Below are positions 11,368-20,879 of a stretch of DNA of 64,000 nt, in pieces. A model generated the notes under the pieces. That model did not search any database and was not told the DNA's origin. It worked only from the letters and a program-made list of their open reading frames with translations. Source of the stretch: Neofusicoccum parvum (Eukaryota > Ascomycota > Dothideomycetes > Botryosphaeriales > Botryosphaeriaceae). The stretch lies in NCBI GenBank assembly GCA_020912385.1, contig CP087211.1, positions 1-64,000 on the forward strand, written 5' to 3'. Position 1 is the stretch's first letter, and each line of letters opens with the position of its first letter. The position numbers and the translations under genes are program-made.

Positions 11368-11550
11368 GGTTAGGGCTTAACCTTAGGATAATCGCTGAAA
11401 GGTGTATTACGCTATGTACGTTAAGCTAAGACTTAAGGAGAGAAGAAAGGAAAGTAGAAGAAGAGAATAACTTAAATATAAGAATTACTTAGTATTATAT
11501 AACCTACTAATGATCCTCTAAGGCTTCTCCTAAGGCTTTAGACTCTAATA
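11368..11550 (-). repeat. RIP-mutated LTR of the same chromovirus family
   Basis: Aligns over its whole length with the intact 184-bp LTR at 13290-13473. Differences are nearly all C-to-T and G-to-A, for example TGACCTGCCGATG in the intact LTR against TAACCTACTAATG here. The block CTATGTACGTTAAGCTAAG is unchanged. It ends TAATA instead of TAACA. It is an older insertion of the same family that went through RIP. Confidence 0.85.
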
Positions 11551-13289
11551 GGTAGGTGTTAACTTATATACTTTAGAGATAGTATATAGGCACTAGCTTT
11601 AGATTTTTTCTAGAGGTTTAGCTACTATCTTTCTTACTCCTAGGGTTCTTTCTAGGGAGTACTATACTCTATAACTATAGGTGAGAACTAGTCTTACTAC
11701 TATAGTATAGATATAGTATACCTTTATAAAGAAGACTTCCTAGGTAGATACTATAAGTCTAGAGAGAGAGGTGTATTATTTTATTACCTTAATAGTAGTC
11801 TTCCTAATATAGAGTCTCTACCTAAGCTTACTATCTATATAGATACTAAGTATCTTAATCTATAGTTTAGGGTTATTCTTAAAGCTAGAGATTTAAATCC
11901 TAGTCTTTATATTAAATCTTTATAGTTTTCTAGTAAAGTGAATAAGGTGGTACTTATCTAGAAAGAATATAGAGCTATAGGTAACTACCTACTATTTATA
12001 AGTATTATTAGTCTCCTCTAGTACTCTATAGTTTTATTCTGTTAACCTACTAAAGGTAAGAATATTAGTGTTATTTATAAAGTCTAAGAGGAAGATACTT
12101 CCCCTTTTTAGCTCTATAAGGAGGTTGGAGGTAAAGTAGAGGTAGATAATTAGTAAGAGTAAGAATTCCTAGAGAATCCTAGTAGGGGTTAAGATCTATA
12201 GACTAATATAGCTATTAAAAAAGAGCTAAGTAGACCTATCTTATAAGAAGAAGTGTATAAATCTTTCTATCTAGCTTAGTAGCCTTACTACTCTTATATT
12301 ATAGAGGAGCCGCTTATAGAAGATATAATTATAGGCTCCTAAGATATTTAAGCTAAGTACTAAGGCTATAAGACCTAGATCCTATATCTAGATAGTATAT
12401 ATCTATTTAGTAAGAAGTTTAAGAGTTATAGCTACTAATCTATTCCTTCTAGCTCCTAGTAGATAAATATAGAGTAAAGAAGAATGTATATATCTAAAAG
12501 CTATATACGCCTTATACTAGATATCTTAATATCTAACTCTTATAAATCCACCCCCCTTAAATCTATAAGAATTAGATCTAGATAGAATATATCTAGATTA
12601 TTATAGCTTTCCTATAGTATATAAGTATACTTACTTAGCTAGATACTTAACCCTCTATAGTTAACTTAAAGTAGTAATCTTATTTATTACTAGTAATAAG
12701 TCTTATTATATATATTCTAGTTCTTATATAAATATTCTATTTCTCTTCTTACTTATTCTTATCTATTCTTATTCTTAAGGTAAATTCTTTAGTTACTTAA
12801 CTCCTATCTAATAACTCTAAAGTCGAGTAGTAGAAGATACTCTATTATAAATACTTAGCTAAAGGACTAAGATTCTTAGTAGAGCCTATCTTAGTATAGT
12901 AGCTAGTAAGTTCTAACTTAGAGGTTTATAGGTCTAAAGTATCTCTAATTACTTTAATTTTTTCTTTTCTAGTCGCTTCTTTTCCAGCCTCCTTAAGAGG
13001 TTATATACCCGGCTATAAGAATATCTATAGTAATAAACTAGTAGATTCCCTAGCTAAATACGCCTCTAAACTCCTATCTAAGAATAGTACTACTAGTCTA
13101 GTATACTATCGTATGTAAATTAGACTTAGTATTAAATAACGGTGAGAAGAAAGAATATTAAAAGTTAAGAAAAACTTAAAACCCTCTAGCTATATAAACA
13201 CCTTTAGCTAGAAAATAAGTAAGAGGATTAATATCTCTTCTATAGAGTAGGAAATTACCTTAGCCTTTATCTAGCTAAAGATAGAATAT
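11551..13289. mobile_element. RIP-degraded mosaic of retroelement fragments
   Basis: A very TA-rich stretch with no intact frame. About 12838-12985 aligns with the intact gag region at about 18602-18770 (shared GCTAAAGGAC.GAGATTCTT, then CAGCCTCC) with transitions only. About 12990-13289 translates on the plus strand to a decayed RNase H tail of a Tad-like LINE (IPGYKNIYSNKLVDSLAKYAS, compare the family pattern PGH..I.GNE.AD.LAK.A). The remainder, 11551-12837, is too mutated for me to assign. The stretch ends exactly at the young chromovirus. Confidence 0.75.
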
Positions 13290-13473
13290 TGTCAGGGCTC
13301 AACCTCAGGATGATCACTGAAAGGTTTATTGCGCTATGTACGTTAAGCTAAGACTTAAGGAGAGAAGAAGAAGTAGAAAGAAGAAGAGAACGACTTAAAT
13401 ACAAGGAGTTCTTGGCATCACATGACCTGCCGATGATCCTCTGAGGCTTCTCTCGAGGCTCTAGACTCTAACA
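13290..13473 (-). repeat. 3' LTR of the chromovirus
   Basis: On the plus strand it starts TGTCAGGG and ends TCTAACA, giving TG..CA ends. I see no difference from the copy at 19114-19297. In the element's orientation it is the 3' LTR. Confidence 0.95.
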
Positions 13474-13517
13474 TCACCCCCCCTCTTCCCCTCCCCCCTC
13501 CCTCCTTCTTTCCGTTT
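13474..13517 (-). other. Polypurine tract of the chromovirus
   Basis: Directly next to the 3' LTR. The minus strand is an almost uninterrupted A/G run with stretches of G, as needed for plus-strand priming. Confidence 0.85.
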
Positions 13518-13971
13518 TCGGACGGTGTCGGGTTCAATTCCCAGCGGGGGCGGATCTTTTTCGAATATAGAGGGGTATATAAGGTGAAAAAGCGAAGAAC
13601 TTTGACATTAAACGGCTATATGGCGTAGTTGGGAACTTGGCTGACCGGCAGCATGCGACGGTGGTACGTTGCGTTGAGGTGGTGACATCTCTCAGTTGAT
13701 AGGCTGTTACAGGCTTGTCGACTGGCTGTCGAATTGAGGGCCTGTCTGTTGACAGGAAGAGGGTTCTCCGGCACTGGCGGATTCCGTCCAGTGGTCTGTA
13801 ATGCCCGACCAGGTGACCTAGTACTGTTGTCTCGCAGTTCGCTGCCTGGTGACAGGAAGGATCAATGTCACCTGGATCGGGCTCGGCTTCGGCCGGGCCA
13901 AACCGCTTGTCTTTTGCTCACTGCCAGTTCTCGTTCAGTTACCTACCAGTCTAATTTTAGTACTAGAGTTC
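13518..13971. other. Chromovirus 3' untranslated region
   Basis: About 450 bp between the pol stop and the polypurine tract without a supported gene. GGTTCAATTCC at about 13540-13550 is a perfect tRNA B-box-like motif with flanking sequence resembling a tRNA 3' half, but no A-box or anticodon arm precedes it. Confidence 0.6.
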
Positions 13972-16900
13972 TTATGGTCGTTGCTGGTTCTTTTGCTCTA
14001 AGTAGGAGTCCAGCGCTGCTGTGTCCTGCAATGCTGATGCCGGTTCCCATGTTGGCCGAGCGTACCCTTCCCATTTGACTTGATACTGCAATTGGCGCCT
14101 TTGTTGACCCGGTCTTTTTGCCATTCTCTCGCCTAGGATTGCCTCTACTACCCATTCGTCCTGGCCGTCCACTTGGACTGGTGGGGGTTGATAGTCGTCC
14201 TGTACTTGGCTTGGTAGTGGGTCCATTCCTGCCGGCCGGAGGAGGTCTACGTGGAAGACATTGTGTACTGCTCCAGGGATATCCAGTTTGTAGTTGTGAG
14301 ATCCAACTACCTCAATGATAGTGAATTTTGCTGCCTTATCATCGAGTTTCTTGCTTGGCCTATCCGTCTTCAGGTTTCGTAGGTGTAGCCAAACCTTGTC
14401 ACCTACTTTATACGCAGGTGAAGGGTTTCTTTGCCGGTTGGCTTGCCTCTCTTGTTCCTGTTGAGCCTCTGCCATGGACATCTGCGCCCAGTCCGTGACT
14501 TCTTTAATCTTGGCTACAATTGCCTCCGCTCTTGCCGCTGGGGAGTCCCTGTGGGGGTCATTGGGTTGAATGTCCTCAAGCAGTTCCAGTGGCTCGAGGT
14601 GGAACCCGTGGGAGAGGAAGAAGGGGCTTGTCTGAGTCGTTGTTGACGTTCTTCCATTGAGGGCTAGCTGAACAACCGGTAACCAGTCCGCCCAGTCTTG
14701 TTGGTAGTGATCCACAAACAGTGCGAGTTTCCTTGCCACTTCAGTGTTCATTCTTTCCGTTGATCCATCCGTTTGGGGGTGGTAGGCCGTTGAGATACGT
14801 CTCTTGATCTTAAGCAGTTGACAAATGCGTTGCCAAAGAAGGCTCACAAATTGCGTTCCCCTATCAGATACGATTGCTGCTGGGACACCATGATTCCGGT
14901 AGAAGCATCCAATGAATAGCCTTGCAATGGTTTCTGTTTCGGTATTCGGGCAGGCTTCAAGGATTACTCCTTTCCCTAGGCGGTCGGTTATTACCATAAG
15001 CATCTCGCAACCGTTACTAGATGGTAGTGGCCCAGTGAAGTCAATAGAGACCTCCCTCCATTGACGGCTTGGTACTGGTAACGGCTTAAGTAGTCCTTGC
15101 TTCCTATCCCTCCAGACCTTGGTCCTTCCACAGACATCACAGTTCCGGCAGAATCTCCGGATATCATTGACAAATCCTGGCCAGAAGAAATGCCTTGCCA
15201 CGAGAGAGACTGTTTGAATACGCCCAGGATGCGCTGAGAGGGGGGAGTCATGCATCTCTTGAATGATTCTCGTTCGCAGTGGCTCAGAGTCTGGTACCCA
15301 TTTCCTACCCCTGAAGAGGAGGCTTCCTTGGTTATCCAGTGAGCACTCAGTGATTGAGACCTTGAACTTTGTAGCAAACTCCAGTGGGAATGTTCTTTCC
15401 CCTTGCTGTACTGCTTCTCGGAGTTGCCTTAACACTTGGTCCTGCTGGAGTGCCTCTTGCCATTGATCCTCTAGGGAAGGAGGTTCTCGTGCTTGTTGTC
15501 CTGGTCGTGCTTGTTGTCCTGGTCGTGCTTGTCGAGGTTTGACTGCCATGGCTTCTTCAGATAGAAGTGAATCTTCATTGCTCCATTCTTGTTCTTCAGG
15601 GTCCTCTGGTGATCCAGTATTGAGGACCAATCCGTGGGGCATTAACTGAAGTAATTGAGCCGTTCTTTGTTCGAGTCTCTCATCCATATCTGTTGTAGGT
15701 AAGTCTTGGTCCCTTCTTGTCAATGCGTCTGCTAATCCATTGGTTTTCCCTGGGGTATATTCAATAATAAAGGAGAAGCGGCTAAGCTCTCTCCACCATC
15801 GAATCTGCCTTTCAGAAAGCCTTCTTGCTGTGGTAAAGTATTCTAGGTTCTTGTGATCAGTGAGAATCTTAAACTGATGAAGTCCTTTCAGTTCAGCATC
15901 CCACTGACGTAGGCATTTAACCACTGCAAGTAGTTCCTTGTCATAGATCGGGTAGTTGCATTCTGCTGGGAGATTCTTCTTTGAGAAGAACGCTACTGGT
16001 CGTAGAAAGCCGTCGTTATCAAATTGTTGGAGCACTCCTCCTGTGCAGTAGCCAGATGAGTCCGTTGCGAGGATTGTTTCTCGTTCTGGGTCGAATTGTA
16101 TAAGGACTGGTGCAGTAATAAAGGCCTTCTTTAGTTTCTCAAATGCGGCATTGGCTTCTTGGCTCCATTGGAAGACGGTGTTCTTTCTTGTTAGGGAGAC
16201 CAGGGGAGATACCAGGTTAGAGAAGCCCTTGATAAACCGTCGGTAAAAGTTGGCAAAACCGAGGAATCCGAGTACTCCTTTAGCCGTGGTGGGTGCCTTC
16301 CACTCCTGAATTGCCTTGACCTTCTCTAGATCCATACGGATGCCTTTTCCAGCCTCAATAATATACCCAAGGTACTTAGTAGACTGGACTTCGAATTCGC
16401 ATTTCCTTAGATCAAGTTGTAGTCCTGCAGCGTCTAGCTTCTCTAACACCTTGTTTACTTTTTCTCGGTGCTCCCGACGAGTTCCGTCCGTGAAGATAAG
16501 AATGTCGTCGACGTAGGCAGAGACAAAGTCATCTAGGAAATCTCTTAACGTCCAGTTGATATACCGTTGGAAAGTACTAGGTGCATTTGCTAGTCCAAAT
16601 GGTGTTACCAACCATTCAAAGAGCCCAAAGCGTGTCCGGAATGCTGTTAACCACTCGCTTCCTTCCGCAATTCGTATCCGGTGGAAGGCAGCACTCACGT
16701 CGAGCTTCGTAAACCACTTGGCCTTACTAATTCGATTAAGTGTCTCCTGGATCAGTGGTAGGGGATAGCGGTCCTTTCTTGTAATCCGATTAAGAGCCCG
16801 GTAGTCACAGCAGAAACGAAGGCCTCCTCCAGGTTTCTTTACAAAGAGGACAGGTGCTGCTGCTGGCGAGTTGCTTACACGGATAAAGCCTTTATCTAGT

Positions 16901-17754
16901 AGCTCGTTAAGAGTCTTCCTTAGTACAAGAAGCTCATCACGAGACATATTATATAAAGGTCCCCATGGGGCATCAGGTATCTTGCCGTTGGTATCCTTTT
17001 CCAGTTCAATTTGATGGTCAATTCCAGGTCGGTGCGGTGGGAGTTTTTCCGCCTCTTTCTTGTCAAATAGACTGATCCGTTTAGGGTCTACCCAGCTAGG
17101 TAACTGGCTTCGGAAATCCATAAGGGGCTTCTCCTGTAAGGCCTTGTTGATATCCGCGAGGCTGGCTGTAAAGATCTGATATCCTTTCTTTTTTCCAAGC
17201 CTCATAAGGTGGCAAAAGGCAGCAGCTCCAATTAGCTTGCCTTGAGACTTAGGGAGATCAGTGTCTTGCTTTACAGTCAATCCAGTATCCTTGAAGGTGA
17301 TGGTTCGTTCGCTCTGGTCAAGTACTGCTTTTTCTTGCACCATCCAGGGGCTCCCTAGCATAAGATCACAGCCAGAGAGTCTTGGGACGATATAGAAGAA
17401 CATGCGCTTTTGATGATGGCCCCCAATGTCGACTTCAGCCCAGGCAACTTCATTGATCTTCCACCCAGTTGGTGTTAGTCCGTCTAGTGTCCTTGGTGAG
17501 ATTTTAATACGCGGGAGGTTACAGCGTTCAGCGAATTTATGGCTCATTACAGCGTAGAATTCACAACCAGTATCAGCAAGAGCTTTTCCAAAAGTCTCTT
17601 TATTGATCATAACTGAAGTGAGAAGTGAATCCTGTTCCAATTTAGGTTGTTGCTTGTGCCATTCATTCTGTGCTTCCTGCTTTTCCTCCACTGTTAGCTC
17701 CTGCCTGCGTTTTTTGACAGGAGCTTTCAGTTTTCCGACTGCTGGGAGGAAGTC
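13972..17754 (-). CDS. pol: Chromovirus Pol polyprotein with C-terminal chromodomain
   Basis: The open frame starts after a stop at 17755-17757; the conventional start near 17691 is a GTG, so Pol is probably made by frameshifting rather than from its own ATG. Numbering from 17691: aspartic protease DTG at residues 40-42; reverse transcriptase with YVDD at 393-396; RNase H around 543-660 (ATDSSG, then TDHKNLEYF); integrase zinc finger H814, H821, C851, C854; integrase catalytic D884, D943, E979; chromodomain about 1175-1235 (VEAILGERM, then YQVKWEGY and TWEP). A C-terminal chromodomain defines chromoviruses and can direct integration to marked chromatin. Pol overlaps gag by about 25 nt in the -1 frame. 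Confidence 0.95.
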   Translation of the reverse strand, partial: DFLPAVGKLKAPVKKRRQELTVEEKQEAQNEWHKQQPKLEQDSLLTSVMINKETFGKALADTGCEFYAVMSHKFAERCNLPRIKISPRTLDGLTPTGWKINEVAWAEVDIGGHHQKRMFFYIVPRLSGCDLMLGSPWMVQEKAVLDQSERTITFKDTGLTVKQDTDLPKSQGKLIGAAAFCHLMRLGKKKGYQIFTASLADINKALQEKPLMDFRSQLPSWVDPKRISLFDKKEAEKLPPHRPGIDHQIELEKDTNGKIPDAPWGPLYNMSRDELLVLRKTLNELLDKGFIRVSNSPAAAPVLFVKKPGGGLRFCCDYRALNRITRKDRYPLPLIQETLNRISKAKWFTKLDVSAAFHRIRIAEGSEWLTAFRTRFGLFEWLVTPFGLANAPSTFQRYINWTLRDFLDDFVSAYVDDILIFTDGTRREHREKVNKVLEKLDAAGLQLDLRKCEFEVQSTKYLGYIIEAGKGIRMDLEKVKAIQEWKAPTTAKGVLGFLGFANFYRRFIKGFSNLVSPLVSLTRKNTVFQWSQEANAAFEKLKKAFITAPVLIQFDPERETILATDSSGYCTGGVLQQFDNDGFLRPVAFFSKKNLPAECNYPIYDKELLAVVKCLRQWDAELKGLHQFKILTDHKNLEYFTTARRLSERQIRWWRELSRFSFIIEYTPGKTNGLADALTRRDQDLPTTDMDERLEQRTAQLLQLMPHGLVLNTGSPEDPEEQEWSNEDSLLSEEAMAVKPRQARPGQQARPGQQAREPPSLEDQWQEALQQDQVLRQLREAVQQGERTFPLEFATKFKVSITECSLDNQGSLLFRGRKWVPDSEPLRTRIIQEMHDSPLSAHPGRIQTVSLVARHFFWPGFVNDIRRFCRNCDVCGRTKVWRDRKQGLLKPLPVPSRQWREVSIDFTGPLPSSNGCEMLMVITDRLGKGVILEACPNTETETIARLFIGCFYRNHGVPAAIVSDRGTQFVSLLWQRICQLLKIKRRISTAYHPQTDGSTERMNTEVARKLALFVDHYQQDWADWLPVVQLALNGRTSTTTQTSPFFLSHGFHLEPLELLEDIQPNDPHRDSPAARAEAIVAKIKEVTDWAQMSMAEAQQEQERQANRQRNPSPAYKVGDKVWLHLRNLKTDRPSKKLDDKAAKFTIIEVVGSHNYKLDIPGAVHNVFHVDLLRPAGMDPLPSQVQDDYQPPPVQVDGQDEWVVEAILGERMAKRPGQQRRQLQYQVKWEGYARPTWEPASALQDTAALDSYLEQKNQQRP

Positions 17755-18956
17755 TCATTATCCTCCATGTCTTCCAGTTGCGGTCCCACGTGTCCCTCCT
17801 GCTGGGCAGGCTTTGCAAAGCGTGCGGGTCTCCTTGGTGGTAGCCAGGGGCATTGGGCAATCAGATGCGTCGAGTCGCCACAGCGTAGGCAACGGTGTTC
17901 CTCCTTTCGTTTCTGCATCTCTTGATCATCCACCCACTTGACACGGCGCCCTTGGGCTGCCTTGGCCGGCCCAGTAGGTTCCCAATCCATGTTGTCGTGT
18001 TGGGGCGTCGTTGGTTTTGGCTGCTTGGACCCTGGCTGCCTGCTAGTGGACCCTGCCGAGCCAACCTTATTCTGACCACGCCACCAGCCTTGCTTCCAGT
18101 CCTGCTGGGCTTTCTTGCCATTGTTGCGCAGGTTGAATGCCTCCAGTTGATCACTGACACGTTTCAGCTCAGTGCAGTAGTCCTCAAAGGACTGGCTTAT
18201 GCTTCCAAGGCCAATCATGCTATGCTGAAGCTCTTGGCTGAGTCCTGCTTCTAAGTAGGCTTTCAGGATCTCGTCTGGCCAGTGGGTACCTCCTGCCTCC
18301 AGTACCAGTTTGCGAAACTCAGTGAAGTATTCCATGAAAGGCTTGTTGGTTTGGCGTAGCTTATGCAGCTTACGCTGGGCCTTTTCTTGCACGTGGGGGT
18401 CGCCAAATGATAGGCGTAGTTGGTCCAGTAGGCACTGAGCAGTCATACTGCTTGTGTTGGTGGTAGCTTGTACCCAGGGCTGTAACTGACGCGCTGCTTC
18501 GTCTCTCAGCCGGTTATGGAGCATGAAAAACTTCGTAGCTTCAGTGCAGGTTGCGTAGTCCACTGTAAGCTTTGCTTGAGCTTGGGTAATCCAAGGCTCT
18601 AACTCATCTCTATTGCCTGAGTATTCAGCTAAAGGACCGAGATTCTTGGTGGGGCCTGTCTTGGTGTGGTGGCTGGTGAATCCTGACTCAGGGGCCTGTA
18701 GGCCCGAGGTGTCTCCGGTTATTCCAGCCTCTTTTTTCCCAGCCTCCTGTTTAGCCTCCTTTTCCCCAGCCTCCTCTGAGGGTTGCGTAGAGGGGGTTTG
18801 GATATCCCCTACCTGGAGAGGATTCTGCTTGTCCTTCTTTAGCTGTGTGAGCTCGTTGGTGAGGGTGTCCATCCTCGTCATCATCTGTTGCAGTATCTGC
18901 ATTATTCCTTGAGGCTCTTGAGCCTGCTGCTCTTGTATTTGCTGTTCGTTGACCAT
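17727..18956 (-). CDS. gag: Chromovirus Gag with one CCHC zinc knuckle
   Basis: 409 residues from an ATG at 18956. It forms the particle that packages element RNA. A coiled, Gln-rich N terminus is followed by a retrotransposon Gag domain (around residues 110-270) and a zinc knuckle near the C terminus, CLRCGDSTHLIAQC (C-x2-C-x4-H-x4-C). The stop (17727-17729) lies inside the open pol frame, which is -1 relative to gag. GGAAAAC immediately before the stop resembles a slippery site but does not fit X-XXY-YYZ fully. Confidence 0.93.
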   Translation of the reverse strand: MVNEQQIQEQQAQEPQGIMQILQQMMTRMDTLTNELTQLKKDKQNPLQVGDIQTPSTQPSEEAGEKEAKQEAGKKEAGITGDTSGLQAPESGFTSHHTKTGPTKNLGPLAEYSGNRDELEPWITQAQAKLTVDYATCTEATKFFMLHNRLRDEAARQLQPWVQATTNTSSMTAQCLLDQLRLSFGDPHVQEKAQRKLHKLRQTNKPFMEYFTEFRKLVLEAGGTHWPDEILKAYLEAGLSQELQHSMIGLGSISQSFEDYCTELKRVSDQLEAFNLRNNGKKAQQDWKQGWWRGQNKVGSAGSTSRQPGSKQPKPTTPQHDNMDWEPTGPAKAAQGRRVKWVDDQEMQKRKEEHRCLRCGDSTHLIAQCPWLPPRRPARFAKPAQQEGHVGPQLEDMEDNETSSQQSEN

Positions 18957-18975
18957 TGTCGTTGATCCCGTTGTC

Positions 18976-19062
18976 TCCAGTGATTCCAGTAGTTCCAGTG
19001 ATTCCAGTGATTCCAGTGATTCCAGTGATTCCAGTGATTCCAGTGATTCCAGTGCGCGACTG
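18976..19062 (-). repeat. 9-bp tandem repeat in the chromovirus leader
   Basis: About nine copies of a 9-bp unit (TGATTCCAG on the plus strand, one variant TAGTTCCAG) lie between the primer-binding site and the gag ATG. The array would be part of the RNA leader. Copy number probably varies between element copies. Confidence 0.85.
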
Positions 19063-19100
19063 TACCAATGATCCGATGTCCAGTGAGTCCAATGGGTTTG

Positions 19101-19111
19101 AAGTCTTAGCT
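19101..19111 (-). promoter_or_regulatory. Primer-binding site complementary to the element's own LTR
   Basis: In RNA sense the sequence AGCTAAGACTT starts 2 nt after the 5' LTR. It is perfectly complementary to AAGTCTTAGCT inside the LTR (plus-strand positions 19170-19180). Tf1-type elements prime reverse transcription by folding the RNA 5' end onto such a site, instead of using a host tRNA. This predicts the transcript start near 19180. Confidence 0.75.
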
Positions 19112-19113
19112 AT

Positions 19114-19297
19114 TGTCAGGGCTCAACCTCAGGATGATCACTGAAAGGTTTATTGCGCTATGTACGTTAAGCTAAGACTTAAGGAGAGAAGAAGAAGTAG
19201 AAAGAAGAAGAGAACGACTTAAATACAAGGAGTTCTTGGCATCACATGACCTGCCGATGATCCTCTGAGGCTTCTCTCGAGGCTCTAGACTCTAACA
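19114..19297 (-). repeat. 5' LTR and promoter of the chromovirus
   Basis: 184 bp, identical to the 3' LTR. A TATTTAAG sequence on the minus strand (plus 19218-19225) lies about 38 nt upstream of the start predicted from the self-priming match, the spacing expected for a TATA element. Confidence 0.9.
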
Positions 19298-19841
19298 CCT
19301 AGTCTCCTTGGTCCACTAGGTCCTCCTGGTCCTCTTGGTTTTCCTGGTCCATTTCCTTCGCCAGGCTAAATTAGCCTAGCAGCCCCAGCTTTAGAAACCA
19401 TTCTATAGCCGCATAGACTCCTTTCTTTATTATCAGCAGAGTGCGGTAGTCTGTGGTTTAAGCTTTATAAAGCATCTGGGCTCTGCCTACTTGGAAGTAA
19501 GGATAGAATAAGAGGATATACTTTAGAGTTTATCTATACCAGCCGCATGAGTAGAATACTATAGTAATTACTTTATAATTACTAAATATAATTAGACTAT
19601 AACGTGAGATAATATAATTATAGGGAAATATAAAGAAGGCTTTTATACCTATATAGAAGAAAAATAACTTAATTTAAACGGATTAATTTAATTATTCTCA
19701 TCCTATATAGCTTAGAGTATAAAGCTACCATTATTACTAACCTTCTTTAATATTTCCTACCAAAACGTTATTCGAAATCGGACCTTCAGTATGCGTGAAA
19801 CAACCGAAGAGTAGGAAATTTTTCCTTGTACAAAATTTCTT
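19298..19841. other. AT-rich debris right of the chromovirus, no gene
   Basis: Starts with a CCTGGTC/CTTGGTCC-like imperfect repeat (19298-19360), continues with a GC-moderate stretch and becomes strongly TA-rich (about 19540-19740), as in RIP-mutated DNA. No readable protein or LTR was found. It does not continue the decayed LINE on the other side of the chromovirus. Confidence 0.6.
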
Positions 19842-20879
19842 TCATGCTTTATTGATGTAGAAAACAGATTGCTCTCTTCGCTTGAACATGACCTTTGTGA
19901 GGGGTTTGGCAGACATCATGTTAGAGAACATGATAAGAACAGGTCGCCCAGCTACCTCGTCGATCAACTTCCAAGAGGAGATGACAAATGAGCGCTTTTG
20001 ACTCGTTTGCAGCGAAGAACCGGCGTGGACACGCGTGGGTACCCAAACCGAGCGCCAGGTGTTCCTGGCTCGCAGTGACGAAATGATGACTATTTTCCAG
20101 CCAGGCTGGTGGTGTTTCTTCAATAAACGGTACGGGTCAAATTTCTCTGGCTCGAGATAGAAAGCATGATTCATCAACTCGTCGAGCGTACAGCTAAGGG
20201 TGGCGCCTTTGAAGATTACGCTATCATCGGACAGCTGGGCTTCCTCGAAAGCTACTCGGTTCATGGAAACTAGAGATGCATTTAGAAATTTGCTCCTCGG
20301 AATGTATATGCTGGAAAGAAGTACCGGGACCTCCAGGCGAAAGCTGCTGGACGTCGTTCAAACAACTGTGGATGAATTTCATGTTCAACAGAGATATCTT
20401 TTTCTAACCCTCTGCCCGGGGCACTCCGTCAATTCCATCACGAAGTGGCTCGATGCATTCCGGGTGAGCGCAGATATCGTGCATGGCATTTGTGACCGGC
20501 TCGGTTGTGGTGTGGACTATAAAAGGGATTACAACAGCTGTGTCAAGACATGATCGTAAGAACGGCCTTTGGCGACCCGGTCCATGCAGTCCAATGTGCC
20601 ACAGGTTTTCGCGCTGTCGTCGCCATTTTGCCTTCTCCTTTGATCAATTAGATGCTCGATGAGGCGACGCCCGTGAGCGATCTTCAGGCGAAGCCTACGC
20701 GATTCGGGCAGGAAAACGTTCGCAATCGGCCTCGGCCATGGGTGCCAGGTGCGAAGGCGTTGCATGGCTGAGAATGCAAAGGTGATAAAGTTGACGAAGA
20801 CGCCGAGCCACTCCACGTTTCGACAAAGACCGGGGCCGAGAAAGACTCTCGTCGACAGCCGTACGAGGGCTTGCGGCAT
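19842..20879 (-). pseudogene. Cytochrome P450, broken by frameshifts
   Basis: P450 sequence is spread over more than one minus-strand frame. From 20879: a region with PRPIANVFLPESRRLR and a later VAKGRSYD; then an I-helix-like HTTTEPVTNAMHD with AHPECIEPLR (about 20530-20430) followed by an in-frame stop; then LNDVQQLSP (ExxR neighbourhood); then the FDPYR region in the 20264-19842 frame; and the heme loop GLGTHACP (about 20055-20025) in a different frame from its flanks. The last stretch ends NMMSAKPLTKVMFKRRE, typical of a fungal P450 C terminus. The membrane anchor was not found. At least one stop and two frame changes make it non-functional. Confidence 0.82.

Larger units (their letters stand above)
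13290..19297 (-). mobile_element. Young Ty3/Gypsy chromovirus, complete, 6,008 bp
   Basis: Two identical 184-bp LTRs flank gag and pol, both on the minus strand with no stops inside domains. A polypurine tract, primer-binding site, zinc-knuckle Gag, protease, reverse transcriptase, RNase H, integrase and chromodomain are all recognisable. Identical LTRs and lack of RIP damage show a recent insertion. The bases flanking the element (AATAT on the left, CCTAG on the right) are not a target-site duplication, so the copy may have been rearranged or formed by recombination. It sits directly beside decayed relatives. Confidence 0.93.
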
